This document shows positions 1-10,184 of a stretch of DNA of 64,000 nt, piece after piece. Each line of letters starts with the position of its first letter. Position 1 is the first letter of the stretch. The position numbers and the translations under genes are program-made. The notes beneath the pieces are model-generated. The model was not told where the DNA came from, searched no databases, and worked only from the letters and a program-made list of their open reading frames with translations. The stretch comes from Luzula sylvatica (Eukaryota > Streptophyta > Magnoliopsida > Poales > Juncaceae), in contig OX326958.1 in NCBI GenBank assembly GCA_946800325.1, positions 60,319,793 through 60,383,792 of the forward strand, written 5' to 3'.

Positions 1-3000
1 ACAGTGTATGGGCATGTATTTAATATATGACTCACCGATTCTTCTTTTTGCTTGCATAAATAGCATCTATTTGGTATTTGCCATCCTCTCATATTCAAGT
101 TATCTATCGTTAATATGCTATTTTTTTGTGCAAACCATATGAATGTTTTTATCTTCGGTTGAATTTTCATCTTCCATATCCTTGTATGATGCGTATTTAT
201 GTGAACTCCGTTGTTTAGAAATTGATACATCGATTTCGTGCTAAATATTCCTTTCGTATTCCATCTCCATTTTAGCCGATCTTGTTCTTCTGGTGGTATT
301 GTTGGTTGCTCATTTATTATCCTTATCCTCAAGTCATCATATTGTTGTTGTGCTTGCCCTGATAATGGTAATTTCAATCCTTGTATTGTATTGTCTTTCC
401 AAATTTCATGTACCATGTTAACTTCTTGCATCTTATATGTATACAATATAGGATATTGATATTTTAATGGTATCCCCATCCAATTATTATCCCAAAATTT
501 TATTTTCTCCCCATTCTGCCATATCATCTGGATTGAAGTATTGAAAAGGGGAAATAACTTGTTGTATATATTCCATAATCTTGATTTGGGTCCTCTTTGG
601 TCTCCTAGTTTCTCATATGTTGCGGTTCCATATAATTGATTCATTAAGTCTTTCCATATGTTTTGTCTGGAATCATATAATTTCCACAACCATTTTGACA
701 ACAATGCTTCGTTAAAAGCTTGTATATTTAGTATCGATAATCCTCCCATATTTTTGTCTCTGCATATTTTTTGCCATGAAACTAATGGTAGTCCCTTGCC
801 ATTCTGATCGACGCCCTTCCACAAAAAGTTCTTCATGATCTTTTCCATGCTTCTAATGACCCATTTTGGTAATTTAAATACTGACATGAAATATATAGGT
901 ATTGATGTTAATACGGATTGTATTAACACTATACGACCACTTTTAGATAAAAATCTTTGCTTCCATCCTGCTAGTCTTGAAGCTATTTTATCTATTAGTA
1001 TTTGATAGTCTTGTTTTCTCAATTTCCCCGGTTTTAATGGTAATCCTAGGTATTTAATAGGAAAATTTTTCTTAGGACATTGTAATATATTTTGGATTTG
1101 ATCCGTTTGTTCTTCTTCCATTCTCATAGGTACAAATTCAGATTTGGCGTAATTGACCTTTAACCCAGTGGACATTCCAAATTGGTCCATTATAAATTTA
1201 AATCTTACTATTTGAGTCATTTGATTTGGTAGGAAGTATATTGAGTCGTCCGCGTAATACAATCCCGTTTTTGTACCTGTAAATATTGGCCTGATAAATG
1301 CTGCTTCATTCATTTTCTCAAAAATCCTGGCTAGCACATCCATACATAGTATGAATAAAAATGGAGATAATGCATCCCCTTGACGTACGCCTCTTTCTAA
1401 TCTGATGGATTTTCCAATTGTGTTGTTCAGGATTATTTTTGCGTATCCTTTCAAAACTGATTTTGCTATCCAATTACATATATTTGGTCCACAACCTCGT
1501 GCTTCCAATACCTTAATAATAAATTCCCAGGATATGGAATCAAATGCCTTAGCAATGTCTGCTTTAAAAAGAACCATTGATATTTTGTTTTCACTTGCCG
1601 AGTCTACGATTTGTTGGGCGTAAGCAAAACCATCTGAGATATTTCTGTTTTTTACAAATCCAGATTGAGTTGGATCTACTAGCTTTTGAATGTACCGTTG
1701 TAATCTCAGTGCTAATACCTTGGAGAAAATTCGTTGGATGCCGTGTATTAAACTAATGGGTCTAAACTCAGATGGCGTTGTTGGACTATTTGTCTTTGGG
1801 ATAAGTGCAATGTAGGATGAATTTAATTGGGTTAATCCGTGTTGTTTCATTTCTTCCGAATTAAAAATTGTAAGTAAATCATCCTTGACGATATTCCAAT
1901 ATTTTTTGTAGAATTCTCCCGTGAAACCATCGGGTCCTGGAGACTTGTTGTTTCCCCATGACCAAACAGCTTCTTTTATTTCTTCCATCAATATTTCTTG
2001 TTCCATTTGCAATAATTCTTGATCCTTGGTATATAAACGAGACAGGTTTATTTTTTCTGTTTGCAATCTTTCATCCTTTCGCCCCAAAATCTGTTTGAAG
2101 TGATCAAAAAGTATCTTTGCCTTAGTTTTATGATCAGTATAAACCTGTTGCTCAACCATTAATGTTGCTATTTTGTTGTTTCGCTTGTGATTAGTAGCAA
2201 TGTGTTGAAAGTATGATGTATTCAAATCTCCCTCTTGTATCCATTTCTTTTTGGCCCTCTGCCTCCATATCTGTTCTTCTTTTTTACTCAAACCATTAAA
2301 CTGCTGTTTCATTTTGCATCTTATCCACTTCTCTAAGTTTGATAAATTTCTTGATTCCATCTTAACATCTAACCACTGAATGACATCCTTGCAATTTTGT
2401 AATTGTATGTTTATATCTCCTATTTTTTGCTTGCTCCATTGCTTTATTCTCTTAGCAGTATTAATTAACTTGCTGTCTAGTTGCTTTAATGTTGTTGCTT
2501 CATATTGTGACCACTCCTGTTGCACTATATCATCTATTTCCTTATACTGTAACCAGTAATTCTCAAATCTAAAGTAGTTAGGTTTTGGAAAAGTTGTTGT
2601 TGCTGTGTATATTAATGGCAAGTGATCCGACGAGGTATTTGCGCCAGTTTTTAGATCTGAGTTGGGGAATATTTGAGACCATGGAGTTGAGATTAATACT
2701 CTATCTATTCTTGACATCGTTTGAGCTCTCGACCACGTGAATTGGTTCCCATTTAATGGTAAATCAAGAACTTGTATATCATTAATTAGTCTTCTAAAAT
2801 TTGCTGAAGATCTCCAATCATTGCTTGTACCAGTTCTTTCCTGGTCACTAAGAGTAATATTAAAGTCTCCTAAAACCATCCATGGTGTATCATTTGTCTG
2901 CTGAGTGTCTCTTAATTCTTGCATGAATTGATGTCTCCGTGATGATTCATTTGGCCCATATACTCCCGTAATTCGTATGTCTTTCAAGTCCCATTTACAC

Positions 3001-3305
3001 TGCAATTGAACTGTTAAGGAAAACTCTTTTTTGATTACTTGTATGAGATTAAATATGCTATCCTTCCATGCTAATAAGATCCCTCCTGATGTTCCTCTTG
3101 ATTGTAAGTACTCAAATCCTGAGAGTTGATTTCCACATATCTGCTTTTGTGTTGTCAGAGGTATATCTTGCAATTTGGTCTCTTGTAGGCACACTATATG
3201 GGGTTTTTCCATGCTAATATTCTTCTTGATTGCAATTCTTTTATCAGGATGATTTAAACCTCGCACATTCCATGATATAATTTTGATTTTCCTTGTATTT
3301 GTCAT
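1..3305 (-). CDS. LINE ORF2: endonuclease / reverse transcriptase (C-terminus off window)
   Basis: The reading frame starts at the ATG at 3305-3303 and I find no stop down to the left edge (about 1101 codons). The N-terminal part is an APE-type endonuclease (SWNVRGLNHPDKR, CLQETKL, VLGDFN, SSDHLPL). A reverse transcriptase follows: KSPGPDGFTGEFY, RPISLIHGIQRIFSKVLALR, ADIAKAFDSISWEF, GVRQGDALSPFLFIL, and the catalytic YADD near residue 685. A zf-RVT-like tail (FWDNNWMG, later RCYLC) begins near residue 1000. In this family the protein nicks target DNA and primes reverse transcription of the element RNA. Its ATG overlaps the stop of the preceding ORF as ATGA. The frame looks undamaged, which suggests a fairly young copy. 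Confidence 0.9.
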   Translation of the reverse strand, partial: MTNTRKIKIISWNVRGLNHPDKRIAIKKNISMEKPHIVCLQETKLQDIPLTTQKQICGNQLSGFEYLQSRGTSGGILLAWKDSIFNLIQVIKKEFSLTVQLQCKWDLKDIRITGVYGPNESSRRHQFMQELRDTQQTNDTPWMVLGDFNITLSDQERTGTSNDWRSSANFRRLINDIQVLDLPLNGNQFTWSRAQTMSRIDRVLISTPWSQIFPNSDLKTGANTSSDHLPLIYTATTTFPKPNYFRFENYWLQYKEIDDIVQQEWSQYEATTLKQLDSKLINTAKRIKQWSKQKIGDINIQLQNCKDVIQWLDVKMESRNLSNLEKWIRCKMKQQFNGLSKKEEQIWRQRAKKKWIQEGDLNTSYFQHIATNHKRNNKIATLMVEQQVYTDHKTKAKILFDHFKQILGRKDERLQTEKINLSRLYTKDQELLQMEQEILMEEIKEAVWSWGNNKSPGPDGFTGEFYKKYWNIVKDDLLTIFNSEEMKQHGLTQLNSSYIALIPKTNSPTTPSEFRPISLIHGIQRIFSKVLALRLQRYIQKLVDPTQSGFVKNRNISDGFAYAQQIVDSASENKISMVLFKADIAKAFDSISWEFIIKVLEARGCGPNICNWIAKSVLKGYAKIILNNTIGKSIRLERGVRQGDALSPFLFILCMDVLARIFEKMNEAAFIRPIFTGTKTGLYYADDSIYFLPNQMTQIVRFKFIMDQFGMSTGLKVNYAKSEFVPMRMEEEQTDQIQNILQCPKKNFPIKYLGLPLKPGKLRKQDYQILIDKIASRLAGWKQRFLSKSGRIVLIQSVLTSIPIYFMSVFKLPKWVIRSMEKIMKNFLWKGVDQNGKGLPLVSWQKICRDKNMGGLSILNIQAFNEALLSKWLWKLYDSRQNIWKDLMNQLYGTATYEKLGDQRGPKSRLWNIYNKLFPLFNTSIQMIWQNGEKIKFWDNNWMGIPLKYQYPILYTYKMQEVNMVHEIWKDNTIQGLKLPLSGQAQQQYDDLRIRIINEQPTIPPEEQDRLKWRWNTKGIFSTKSMYQFLNNGVHINTHHTRIWKMKIQPKIKTFIWFAQKNSILTIDNLNMRGWQIPNRCYLCKQKEESVSHILNTCPYT

Positions 3306-3868
3306 ATTATCCATAGTAAATCCTCTTGACCTTCGAGATGAGTCCATAAAGTCCATGACCAGCATGTATGATTTGAGACAAGACTTATTTTATATTTTAT
3401 CAAGAGATATGATCCTAGTTGATATTTAGAAGACTGACCCTCGAACCCTATTGTTACTTGTATTTGTACTTTTCTTACTGAATATGGAATGATACTCATT
3501 GGATCAATAAAGCTCTGACGTAAACTCCTAATACTCACTGAACAACTGCTGATACTCGTTATACTTAATATAACTCTGACATAATCTATCTTATCAGGAA
3601 AGACTACTGTCATTAAACTAAAACTCTCATGATATTCATTTGACCACAAAGACTCTAAACTTTTCTTCTTGACTACATAGAAGGACAACTCAAACATAAA
3701 GACTCTAAACCTTAATATTCCATTACTACTAGACTCCTTAACATGATTGATGAAAACATAAAGTAAAACTGACACTAACAAACTGACACAGGACTGGATA
3801 CATGACTCGATAATATCCATAAGCCTTATAGTTGGCCTAGGAGAACTTGTAACATTTGTAGTACTCAT
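3302..3868 (-). CDS. LINE middle ORF, unknown product, overlapping both neighbours
   Basis: A 188-codon frame that begins on the last base of ORF1's stop (TAATG, 3870-3866) and ends on ORF2's start (ATGA, 3305-3302). The three ORFs use three different frames. The predicted product has one hydrophobic stretch at about residues 25-42 (SCVSLLVSVLLYVFI) and is otherwise rich in Ser, Ile and Val. I recognise no domain. It may be a real small protein, or an inter-ORF spacer kept open so that ribosomes terminating on ORF1 can pass by reinitiation to ORF2. UAAUG coupling is established for the insect LINE SART1; extending it here is inference. Confidence 0.45.
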   Translation of the reverse strand: MSTTNVTSSPRPTIRLMDIIESCIQSCVSLLVSVLLYVFINHVKESSSNGILRFRVFMFELSFYVVKKKSLESLWSNEYHESFSLMTVVFPDKIDYVRVILSITSISSCSVSIRSLRQSFIDPMSIIPYSVRKVQIQVTIGFEGQSSKYQLGSYLLIKYKISLVSNHTCWSWTLWTHLEGQEDLLWII

Positions 3869-6348
3869 TATTCTTCAACTCTGTCCACCAGAGCCTCAAT
3901 CTGCTGTTGCATTTCTTCATTAACTTCAATACCTCCCGCTCGCAAAATCTCAAAAACTTCCTCCTCAGACAGCTTGTCTGTTGTCTTGTCATTAAGTGGG
4001 CTCACTCTTGAGATCCTTGGTGTATTCTTCCTTGCCATCTGAGTCTCGTTGAATTTGCACCGCTGCGCTTTGTCCATAACAGACTCATATGCTCCATTTG
4101 ATTTCTTCATCAAGCGGGGGCTTCTACGAATGGCACTGTCTTGCTGCTTCTTAACCGTGACAGTGAGGACATGATCATCCTCTTTATCAGTGAGGGCCTG
4201 ATCATCCTTGGTGTATTCTTTCTCTTTATCACTGAGATTGAGAGTCGGTTGGTCTTTCGCACAAGACCAGGCAGCTTGATCTGCATATTGATCCATAGAA
4301 CCCACAATAATTACTTTCTCTATTTTTTCGTTGAAGTCATTCATTTGGACTTCACTGTTTGTAAAGCCCGTATTATTTTTGCAGCCCAAAAGATTTTCAC
4401 TTTCTGTTTCAAAGAGTCCCCCAAAAGTTATCTGCTGATTGGGATATTCAAAAAGTCCCCCTTGTTTCTTGGGACATTCTTTCTGCTCAATCAGTGTCTC
4501 TGACATATTTGTCTTTTGACCGCTACTCACCAATAGCAGTAAATGTGCCAGGTATGCCTCGATCAAAAAACTCGGTACATGCATTGGCTGGGAATTTGGC
4601 TTGTATATCTGACTGCCCATGCCACGTGTGACCGTTACCGTTTGCTTCATCCAACTCCATCTTATCGACCTTAACGGCGTCATGTCCATTCCGTTAAGTG
4701 GAATTAGGTCACCATTGTTGACCTTGTTTTCTTTGAAGTGCTGACAAGTCGGTTTGTCCACCTTGCACCCCTTGTTCTCCTTGGTCTCCTTGTTCTCCTC
4801 ACACTCCTTGTTCTCATTAACTTTCCTCCAGACTTTCTTTTCATTTCCCTTGTTCGTTTTCTTAACCCATATTTTTTTAATAGTCCCCACTACTTTTTTG
4901 GCGATGGCTCTGAATCGCCTGGGTCGTTTTGCTGGGCCCCCTTCCTGTGCACCCCCTCGTAATGTAAATATATTGCTTCCCATCGCTTCAGTCCCTTGTG
5001 TGCCCTGCGAGGGGTTGCTTCCCTGCCCTCCTGCCTGATCGTCTTGCATGCCAGCACCACCTGTCCCCTGGTTGGATCCGTCTCCCCCCGTATAGTTGAG
5101 AGAATTCCGCCAATTATCAAGCATCTCCGGCCCAGGAAAGACGACTTGTTCAATGTCATCTATGAATACCTCAACTCTCCTAAAATAGTGTCCCTCCTTC
5201 ATCTTCAGATAGAACGGAATGTCTTCTGGCGTGTCGCATGAGATCGTCACCGGCACTTCGAGGTAGTCTCCTTCGGGCTCAAAGTAAGGTCCGATATTTA
5301 TCGGAAGTCCCGTTCCTTTTAGTAGCTCAGTGATGTCTGGGGTATTAATGGCCCAGATGGGCATATTTCGAAGCTTGATGTCAACTTCGAAATATGGAGG
5401 TTCATGTGTCATCCCCCATCTGTGCGTGATGGTCTGAGCAGAGAAATGAATCTCCCCCATGACGAAGTTCCTCCTTTGCACCACTCGATCTCGCGTCTCC
5501 TGTCTATCGCATATCAAGATGAAGTCTGCTGGTTGCGTTCGGTATACGCGGTACTGCATGTTGAAACCGCCACAGCGACTTCTTAGATGATCAGCGATGT
5601 CCCCAGCTAGGTTTGGCGCATGATTCCCATTCTGCATGGTGAGATATGCAGAACGGAACATGAAGTCATTTTCGGCTGAGATTATCCTTCGTGGTGGGAG
5701 GTAAACAGTTCTTTCTAGTGGGCGATTTGTCAATTCATACTCTAGATGTGCCATGGCTTTCTCTTTGCTTGGTTCTGTTGGTTGAACGAAGGGTTTGTTG
5801 AGGTGGCACTGCCTTGCTTTGTGACCAAACTCATGGCATTTATAGCACTTTAACGGCTCTCTACATTCCTTCTTCAAGTGGTCTGAGCCAAAACATCGAT
5901 AACAAAGCTTTGGAACTCGCTCAGACTTTCCATTTCCAGTAAACGATTTTGTGCCCGTCTTTTTTCGCTGCACAACAGTCCATGCAGCTTCTTTTTGTTG
6001 ATTGTCTTTGGTTTCCAATGATGTAGCTTTGATTACCTCTGCATAGCTTCGAGCGTGGTCTTTTCCATTATTGTTTCTTGGGTGATGATTGCTTCCTGCA
6101 TTCTGGCGATTGGTGAGTTGATGTACTCGGTGTTGAACTGAAGAGTCTGTGAGTAGCTTTTGAGATATAACTTGTTCTCTTCCCTCATTATTACTCTTGG
6201 TACTTGCTCTCCATTGATGAGTCTTTTCACCTTCATTTGTCTCCCCCAGATCGCCTTTTGTCGCCTTCAAATCGCCTAAGGGTTTCCGCCAAAAGGGCTC
6301 CATTTTTTGCAATGTCCTTACACTATTGTAATGAAGAAATTTTTCCAT
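3868..6348 (-). CDS. LINE ORF1: Gag-like nucleic-acid-binding protein with two zinc knuckles
   Basis: This 826-residue protein has a basic, Asn/Gln-rich N-terminus, then two adjacent CCHC zinc knuckles at residues 149-181 (CX2CX4HX4C twice: CYRCFGSDHLKKEC and CYKCHEFGHKARQC). A conserved-looking globular region lies at about 205-400, and the long charged tail is low in complexity (EENKETKENKG, GGAGMQDDQAGGQG). ORF1 proteins of this kind coat the element RNA and form the RNP. The ATG at 6348 is the first in frame and lies about 70 bp inside the element's right end. Knuckles placed before the globular region reverse the order I expect in plant L1 ORF1 (DUF4283 first). The frame is undamaged. 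Confidence 0.85.
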   Translation of the reverse strand: MEKFLHYNSVRTLQKMEPFWRKPLGDLKATKGDLGETNEGEKTHQWRASTKSNNEGREQVISQKLLTDSSVQHRVHQLTNRQNAGSNHHPRNNNGKDHARSYAEVIKATSLETKDNQQKEAAWTVVQRKKTGTKSFTGNGKSERVPKLCYRCFGSDHLKKECREPLKCYKCHEFGHKARQCHLNKPFVQPTEPSKEKAMAHLEYELTNRPLERTVYLPPRRIISAENDFMFRSAYLTMQNGNHAPNLAGDIADHLRSRCGGFNMQYRVYRTQPADFILICDRQETRDRVVQRRNFVMGEIHFSAQTITHRWGMTHEPPYFEVDIKLRNMPIWAINTPDITELLKGTGLPINIGPYFEPEGDYLEVPVTISCDTPEDIPFYLKMKEGHYFRRVEVFIDDIEQVVFPGPEMLDNWRNSLNYTGGDGSNQGTGGAGMQDDQAGGQGSNPSQGTQGTEAMGSNIFTLRGGAQEGGPAKRPRRFRAIAKKVVGTIKKIWVKKTNKGNEKKVWRKVNENKECEENKETKENKGCKVDKPTCQHFKENKVNNGDLIPLNGMDMTPLRSIRWSWMKQTVTVTRGMGSQIYKPNSQPMHVPSFLIEAYLAHLLLLVSSGQKTNMSETLIEQKECPKKQGGLFEYPNQQITFGGLFETESENLLGCKNNTGFTNSEVQMNDFNEKIEKVIIVGSMDQYADQAAWSCAKDQPTLNLSDKEKEYTKDDQALTDKEDDHVLTVTVKKQQDSAIRRSPRLMKKSNGAYESVMDKAQRCKFNETQMARKNTPRISRVSPLNDKTTDKLSEEEVFEILRAGGIEVNEEMQQQIEALVDRVEE

Positions 6349-6350
6349 AT

Positions 6351-6420
6351 ATTTTTCTAATTCATGGGATGTAATCTTGCATGAACTCTTTTATTTTTCT
6401 AATTCATGGGATGTAATCTT
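6351..6420. repeat. 28-bp direct repeat at the LINE 5' end
   Basis: Two exact copies of a 28-bp unit (ATTTTTCTAATTCATGGG, continuing to TAATCTT) lie at 6351-6378 and 6393-6420, period 42 bp. They sit at the junction between the LINE 5' end and the Athila gag leader. They could be a short 5' UTR repeat of the LINE or a by-product of integration. The second copy ends where Athila homology begins. Confidence 0.8.
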
Positions 6421-6446
6421 CTCTCTCTACTCCTTTTAATTCTAAT

Positions 6447-7132
6447 ATGGATGAAGAAATTAGGGCACCAAGGCCAAAGACTTTAAGGGAACTAGTAGCC
6501 CCAAATATAGAAGAAGATAACTACAATTTCATTAGGCCAAACGTTCCAAATTTTAAAGCCGATCCAAGCATTATAAACTCTCTCCCTATCTTTAATGGAA
6601 AAGTTAATGAAAACCCGCATAAACACTTGAAAGATTTTAAAATTCAATGCAACATTTATGCAAGTTATGAGGCGTTTAATGATATCTTACTTCTCATTTT
6701 TCCTTATTCTTTAGGTGACGGACCAAAGGATTGGTTCTACAATCTCCGAGGAAATCTAGACTTCAACGAAGTTGCGAGGCGATTCAAAGACAAGTACTAT
6801 CCTCATGCGAGATTGGCGGCAATTCGACTCGAACTATTGGCAATCACGCAAAAGCCGAATGAAGCACTTCACGAATATTACGAGAGATTCAACCGTTTAT
6901 GCGAAGAATGCCCAAGCCACAACGTCGAAGAATACTACCTCTTCGACCAATTCATCCAAGGATTGAACTATAGCGAGAGTCAACTTCTCAACGCTTCCAC
7001 GGGAGGAAGCATCGCGAACAAAGAATTAGAAGATGTGAAGAAGCTCATCGAAGCAATGGCAACTAACTCTCAATCAAGACGAAACGTCGAATTCCGAGTA
7101 AATGCATGTAGCGACCTCAATGTCGATGAATG
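6447..7132 (+). pseudogene. H1 gag, N-terminal part, interrupted by LINE (left) and N1 (right)
   Basis: Encodes the capsid-like Retrotrans_gag region (RPKTLRELVAPNIEEDNYNF, LPIFNGK, NPHKHLKDFKIQ, KDWFYNLRG, HEYYERFNRLCEECPSHNVE, FIQGLNYSESQLLNASTGG, ATNSQSRRNVEFRVNACSDL). The methionine at 6447 is internal in sister copies, which start about 60 codons earlier at MHNTRSRKGEL; those codons were displaced by the LINE. The frame runs into N1 directly after the 5-bp target duplication GAATG (7128-7132) and resumes at 13046 with CPSVIEENASAMYKKF. Compared with H4 and E5, the codons for the Cys/His segment (CGVCLANTHHTDEC) are missing in frame. Confidence 0.9.
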
Positions 7133-8204
7133 TGATGAGTATATGCGTTGTTTTTGGTGGTAAAATTATCGTTGTATTCGAAAACCCGATTCAATCAACA
7201 AGTTGGAAAATATAGTTGTATAGTGGAAAATATAGTTGTATTCGAAAACCCGATTCAAAGAACTAAAGATTCGTTAAACCGAGAATTCTTTACACAACAA
7301 AATCCAATCAAACAACAATTAATCAAGTAATTGAAAAGGAGTACACCTAGTTGAGAAAGCCTCGAAGTGAAGCTCCTTGTCTCCTTGCCTCGCACCGAAA
7401 GATCCTTGCTTCTTGTCTCGAGAGTGATGGATTGTACCGAAAGGATGAAGCTCCCTTGTCTCGGATCGCAATCACTTCGAAGAAACGCGGATCGAGTCAC
7501 GGCACTTCTTCTCAAATCCACTGTAGGGAATAGCTCCTTGTCACGGCCCGATCTTCGAAGGATGAGAAGGATTCGTCGAAGGGATGAGCTCCCTTGTCTC
7601 GACTAGTCCTTGAGAGATTTTTCTTGATTGATCTTGAAGTATCTTGAAGGTTCTTGATTGTGCTTCACGGTTCTTGGAAGTTCTTGACGGTTCTTGGAAG
7701 TTCTTGAGAGGGAGAGAGAAGAGAGAGAGAGAAAGTGCTCCGAAGAGCGGGGAGAAGGGCCCCCAACTCGTGGCCCTTTTGGTTTTATTTATAGCACTCA
7801 CGGAGTCTTCTTATTGGTCACGAGTTGGTGGAGAGGATTGGGGGTAATGAAGTAATTTCCACCAAAGGTAGGTGGGAAGGATAAGGGCTAAGGATTGAGT
7901 GGTTTTCGTGTGGACTTTTGTGTAAGTCTCTATCATGATTATTGTTTGCCTCCCGTCTCATTCATGTACCGAATATATCGGTATAATATATCGTTTTCAT
8001 TCCTCTTTACGTGTTGGAGACAACTACACTTTCCAAATTCCCAGAATTTCCTTCTAAAACCTGTAATTAAGCAATAAAACAAACTTAGTGAAGAAATATT
8101 CTTGTTATCTCAAATATGAACAATTCTATATATAAAGTTGTGATTCAAAAGGGCTAAAATCCCCAAATTAGATATCAAAAAGGTGCTTCATTTTCCTCTT
8201 ATCA
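7133..8204 (-). repeat. N1 3' LTR (internally deleted)
   Basis: Begins TGATGAG and ends CCTCTTATCA, matching the other N1 LTR, but about 570 bp containing the CGTTRYAACG palindromes are missing. The first 130 bp are rearranged: the motif GTATTCGAAAACCCGATTCA appears twice (near 7178 and 7240), and the block homologous to 12093 onward follows directly. A TATTTATA box (minus-strand TATAAATA) is conserved near 7785. Confidence 0.9.
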
Positions 8205-9488
8205 AATACCCCCATACTTAAACCCTTGATCGTCCTCGATCATGATGAGCGTAAAAATCAAGCACAAAGAAAAATGCATGTATAGGTTTTATTGAAATTA
8301 TATTCATCGATCTCAAAACTCAATTCTCACGAGATAATTGTTTACTCTTATCATAATCACTAATATTGAAAGAGATAAGTTTGAGTTATATTAGAATCTA
8401 TTTTCAATGAATTGCACAAATTCGAAGAGTTTATTAGAGCAAATGATCTCAACCGAAAAAGATGATTAAACACCATCATTCAATTCTTTTCACTCCACAA
8501 TTCACAAGGATTATCATGAAAAAGCATTAATGAAAACCAATTTTTCCGTTTTGCAAAAAAAATCATTTCTTAAATGTAATTTGTCACTTTTAAACCGTTC
8601 GGTACTTTAGTACTTGGTTCCTATTCGGTTTCAACTAATTCCCCCAATTGCGCTTGTTTACAATTCTTTTCTTTAACCGAGAGTTCCGCTACACCGAAAT
8701 ACAACGAAATTACATCCCGTTTTTTTTTTTTTTTTTTTTTTTATTTGATCTTTTCTTTAACAGGGAGTTCCGTTGCACCGAAATACAACGAAATTACATC
8801 CCGGTATTCTTTTTTTTAGATCTCAAGTCGCAAGCGGGTCCAATCTATTTACTACCGAATCCCCATGAACGGTCGGGCCCTTAAAGTGTAATTGGTCAAA
8901 TTTTAAGATTCAAGCAAAACTTACTAAATTGGTTCAAACAAAACTTTTTAGAAATTCCAAGTTTAAAATGAGTTTATTTATTGAAAATGGTGTGTCATGT
9001 AAATCAAGGATTGATCAATTTGTCAAAAACTCATTAATTTGTGAAAATATTGATTAGGGCTTGAATCCCCGAAAGAATCTCTTCAAGATCTCAATCAATT
9101 CCTTCAAATATTTGTGAAAATTTCAAATTTGAGAGTAAAATTATGCTAGTTTGGTGAAAATTTGTTCAAAAATCGATGATTTATTCAATGAGGTGGAGAA
9201 AAACCTTTAACTTGCATAAGATCATTTTCTTGTATAACCTTGATGCTCAAAGAAATTTTAGAATGTCGAAAAATTTATTTAAAAGCTCATTTTTTTCATT
9301 TTTTTAGGCGAAAAACAAATTTTGCCAGAAGCAGTTCCGTTGTAACTGACCTTAGGTCCGTTACAACCGAGTTGCAAAATATTTTTTTTTTTTTTTTTTT
9401 TATATATACCAAAGATTGTGTGTATATCCCCCCATACTTATTCTTTCGCTTGTCCTCAAGCGATAATATAGAGAAAAATTAAAAGAAG
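8205..9488 (-). other. N1 3' noncoding spacer with PPT and T-tracts
   Basis: No coding signal. The purine-rich tract adjoining the 3' LTR (8205-8220, minus-strand TAAGTATGGGGGTATT) is the likely plus-strand primer site. The rest is homologous to the 3' spacers of H1, H4 and E5 (shared phrase around 8855-8930). It contains a local tandem duplication of about 90 bp (8665-8820, each copy carrying CACCGAAATACAACGAAATT), a T22 run near 8720-8741 and a second long T-tract at 9380-9400. Confidence 0.75.
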
Positions 9489-10034
9489 TTAAGGAGAGAC
9501 ACAACCTTTGATGCGTGGTGCTTGATCGTCTTTGACTTGTTGCTCCTCCATCCATCTTGTTTCGAATTTTGCGTAGAATTTCTCGATGCATTTTCCATTC
9601 ATCTTGAACGATTCATTCGTTTCATTGCTTCGAATCTCCACAACTCCAAATGGTGTGACATTGGTCACCACAAATGGGTCGATTCAACGCGACCTTTGCT
9701 TCCTTTTGGAGTTGAACGTCTCGATCACCGATTTCGAATCCGCGTCCCTTGCCGGTGTCGTCTCCATCTTGTCGTGTTTCTCGTGTCTTGGTCCCACCTT
9801 TGCGATTATTTTCTCGGGAATTCGTGGAGGTTGATCGAGGAGATTCGGAGGAAATGCATCTTTTGCCGATCTTGGAGAGGTAAGGATCTTGATCACATTG
9901 ATTTTCGCCTTATCGACTTCCTTTCCTTTCTTGAGATTAGATGGCCTAATATGATTTCATTGCTCACTAAAGAGTGGCATTTTCAAAAATTCGAAACAAG
10001 GTTAGCTTGTAATGAGAGAGAATGGAAAGAATAA
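9489..10034 (-). pseudogene. N1 collapsed pol remnant (RT, IN core and IN tail fragments)
   Basis: Short stretches match Athila pol in collapsed order. Near 9890-10010 is a broken piece of RT (LGHLIS-like). Near 9700-9860 is an integrase-core piece (ARDADSKSVIETF, equivalent to [12 protein letters not shown] in E5). At 9489-9671 is the integrase C-terminal tail ([40 protein letters not shown]). Large deletions separate the pieces, and stops and frameshifts are present. This shows that N1 descends from an autonomous Athila element. Confidence 0.8.
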
Positions 10035-10184
10035 ACCTTTGGATGTGATGGAGAATTGGAATTCTTGGTTTATCTTGGAATGTACCAATTGAGCTTGAGA
10101 ATGTAGTCCTTGCACCGTTGGTACGAGGGTTTGCCTCCCTAGCTAGCGCTCTCGTTTATGGTCTCGAGCTCGACCATGCCGATG

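Larger units (their letters stand above)
1..6416 (-). mobile_element. L1-like LINE (non-LTR retrotransposon), 3' end outside window
   Basis: A non-LTR retrotransposon read leftwards. It has a Gag-like ORF1, a short middle ORF and an endonuclease/reverse-transcriptase ORF2 that is still open at the left edge, so the 3' end and poly(A) tail lie outside the window. There are no LTRs. The right limit is placed where sequence homologous to the Athila gag leader (pattern TCTTCTCTCTCTACTCC, also seen near 24230 and 35780) resumes at about 6417. The LINE therefore sits inside the gag coding region of element H1. The matching target-site duplication would be left of base 1 and cannot be checked. Confidence 0.9.

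Noticed and set aside
4141..5586. Plus-strand ORFs opposite LINE ORF1
   Set aside because: They are shadows of the ORF1 coding frame on the other strand, with no recognisable domains.
7367..7606. ORFs in LTRs repeated at 12203-12442, 46243-46482 and 62403-62642
   Set aside because: They lie in the transcribed LTR leader of both directions, are conserved only because the LTRs are copies, and encode low-complexity Arg/Leu/Ser peptides.
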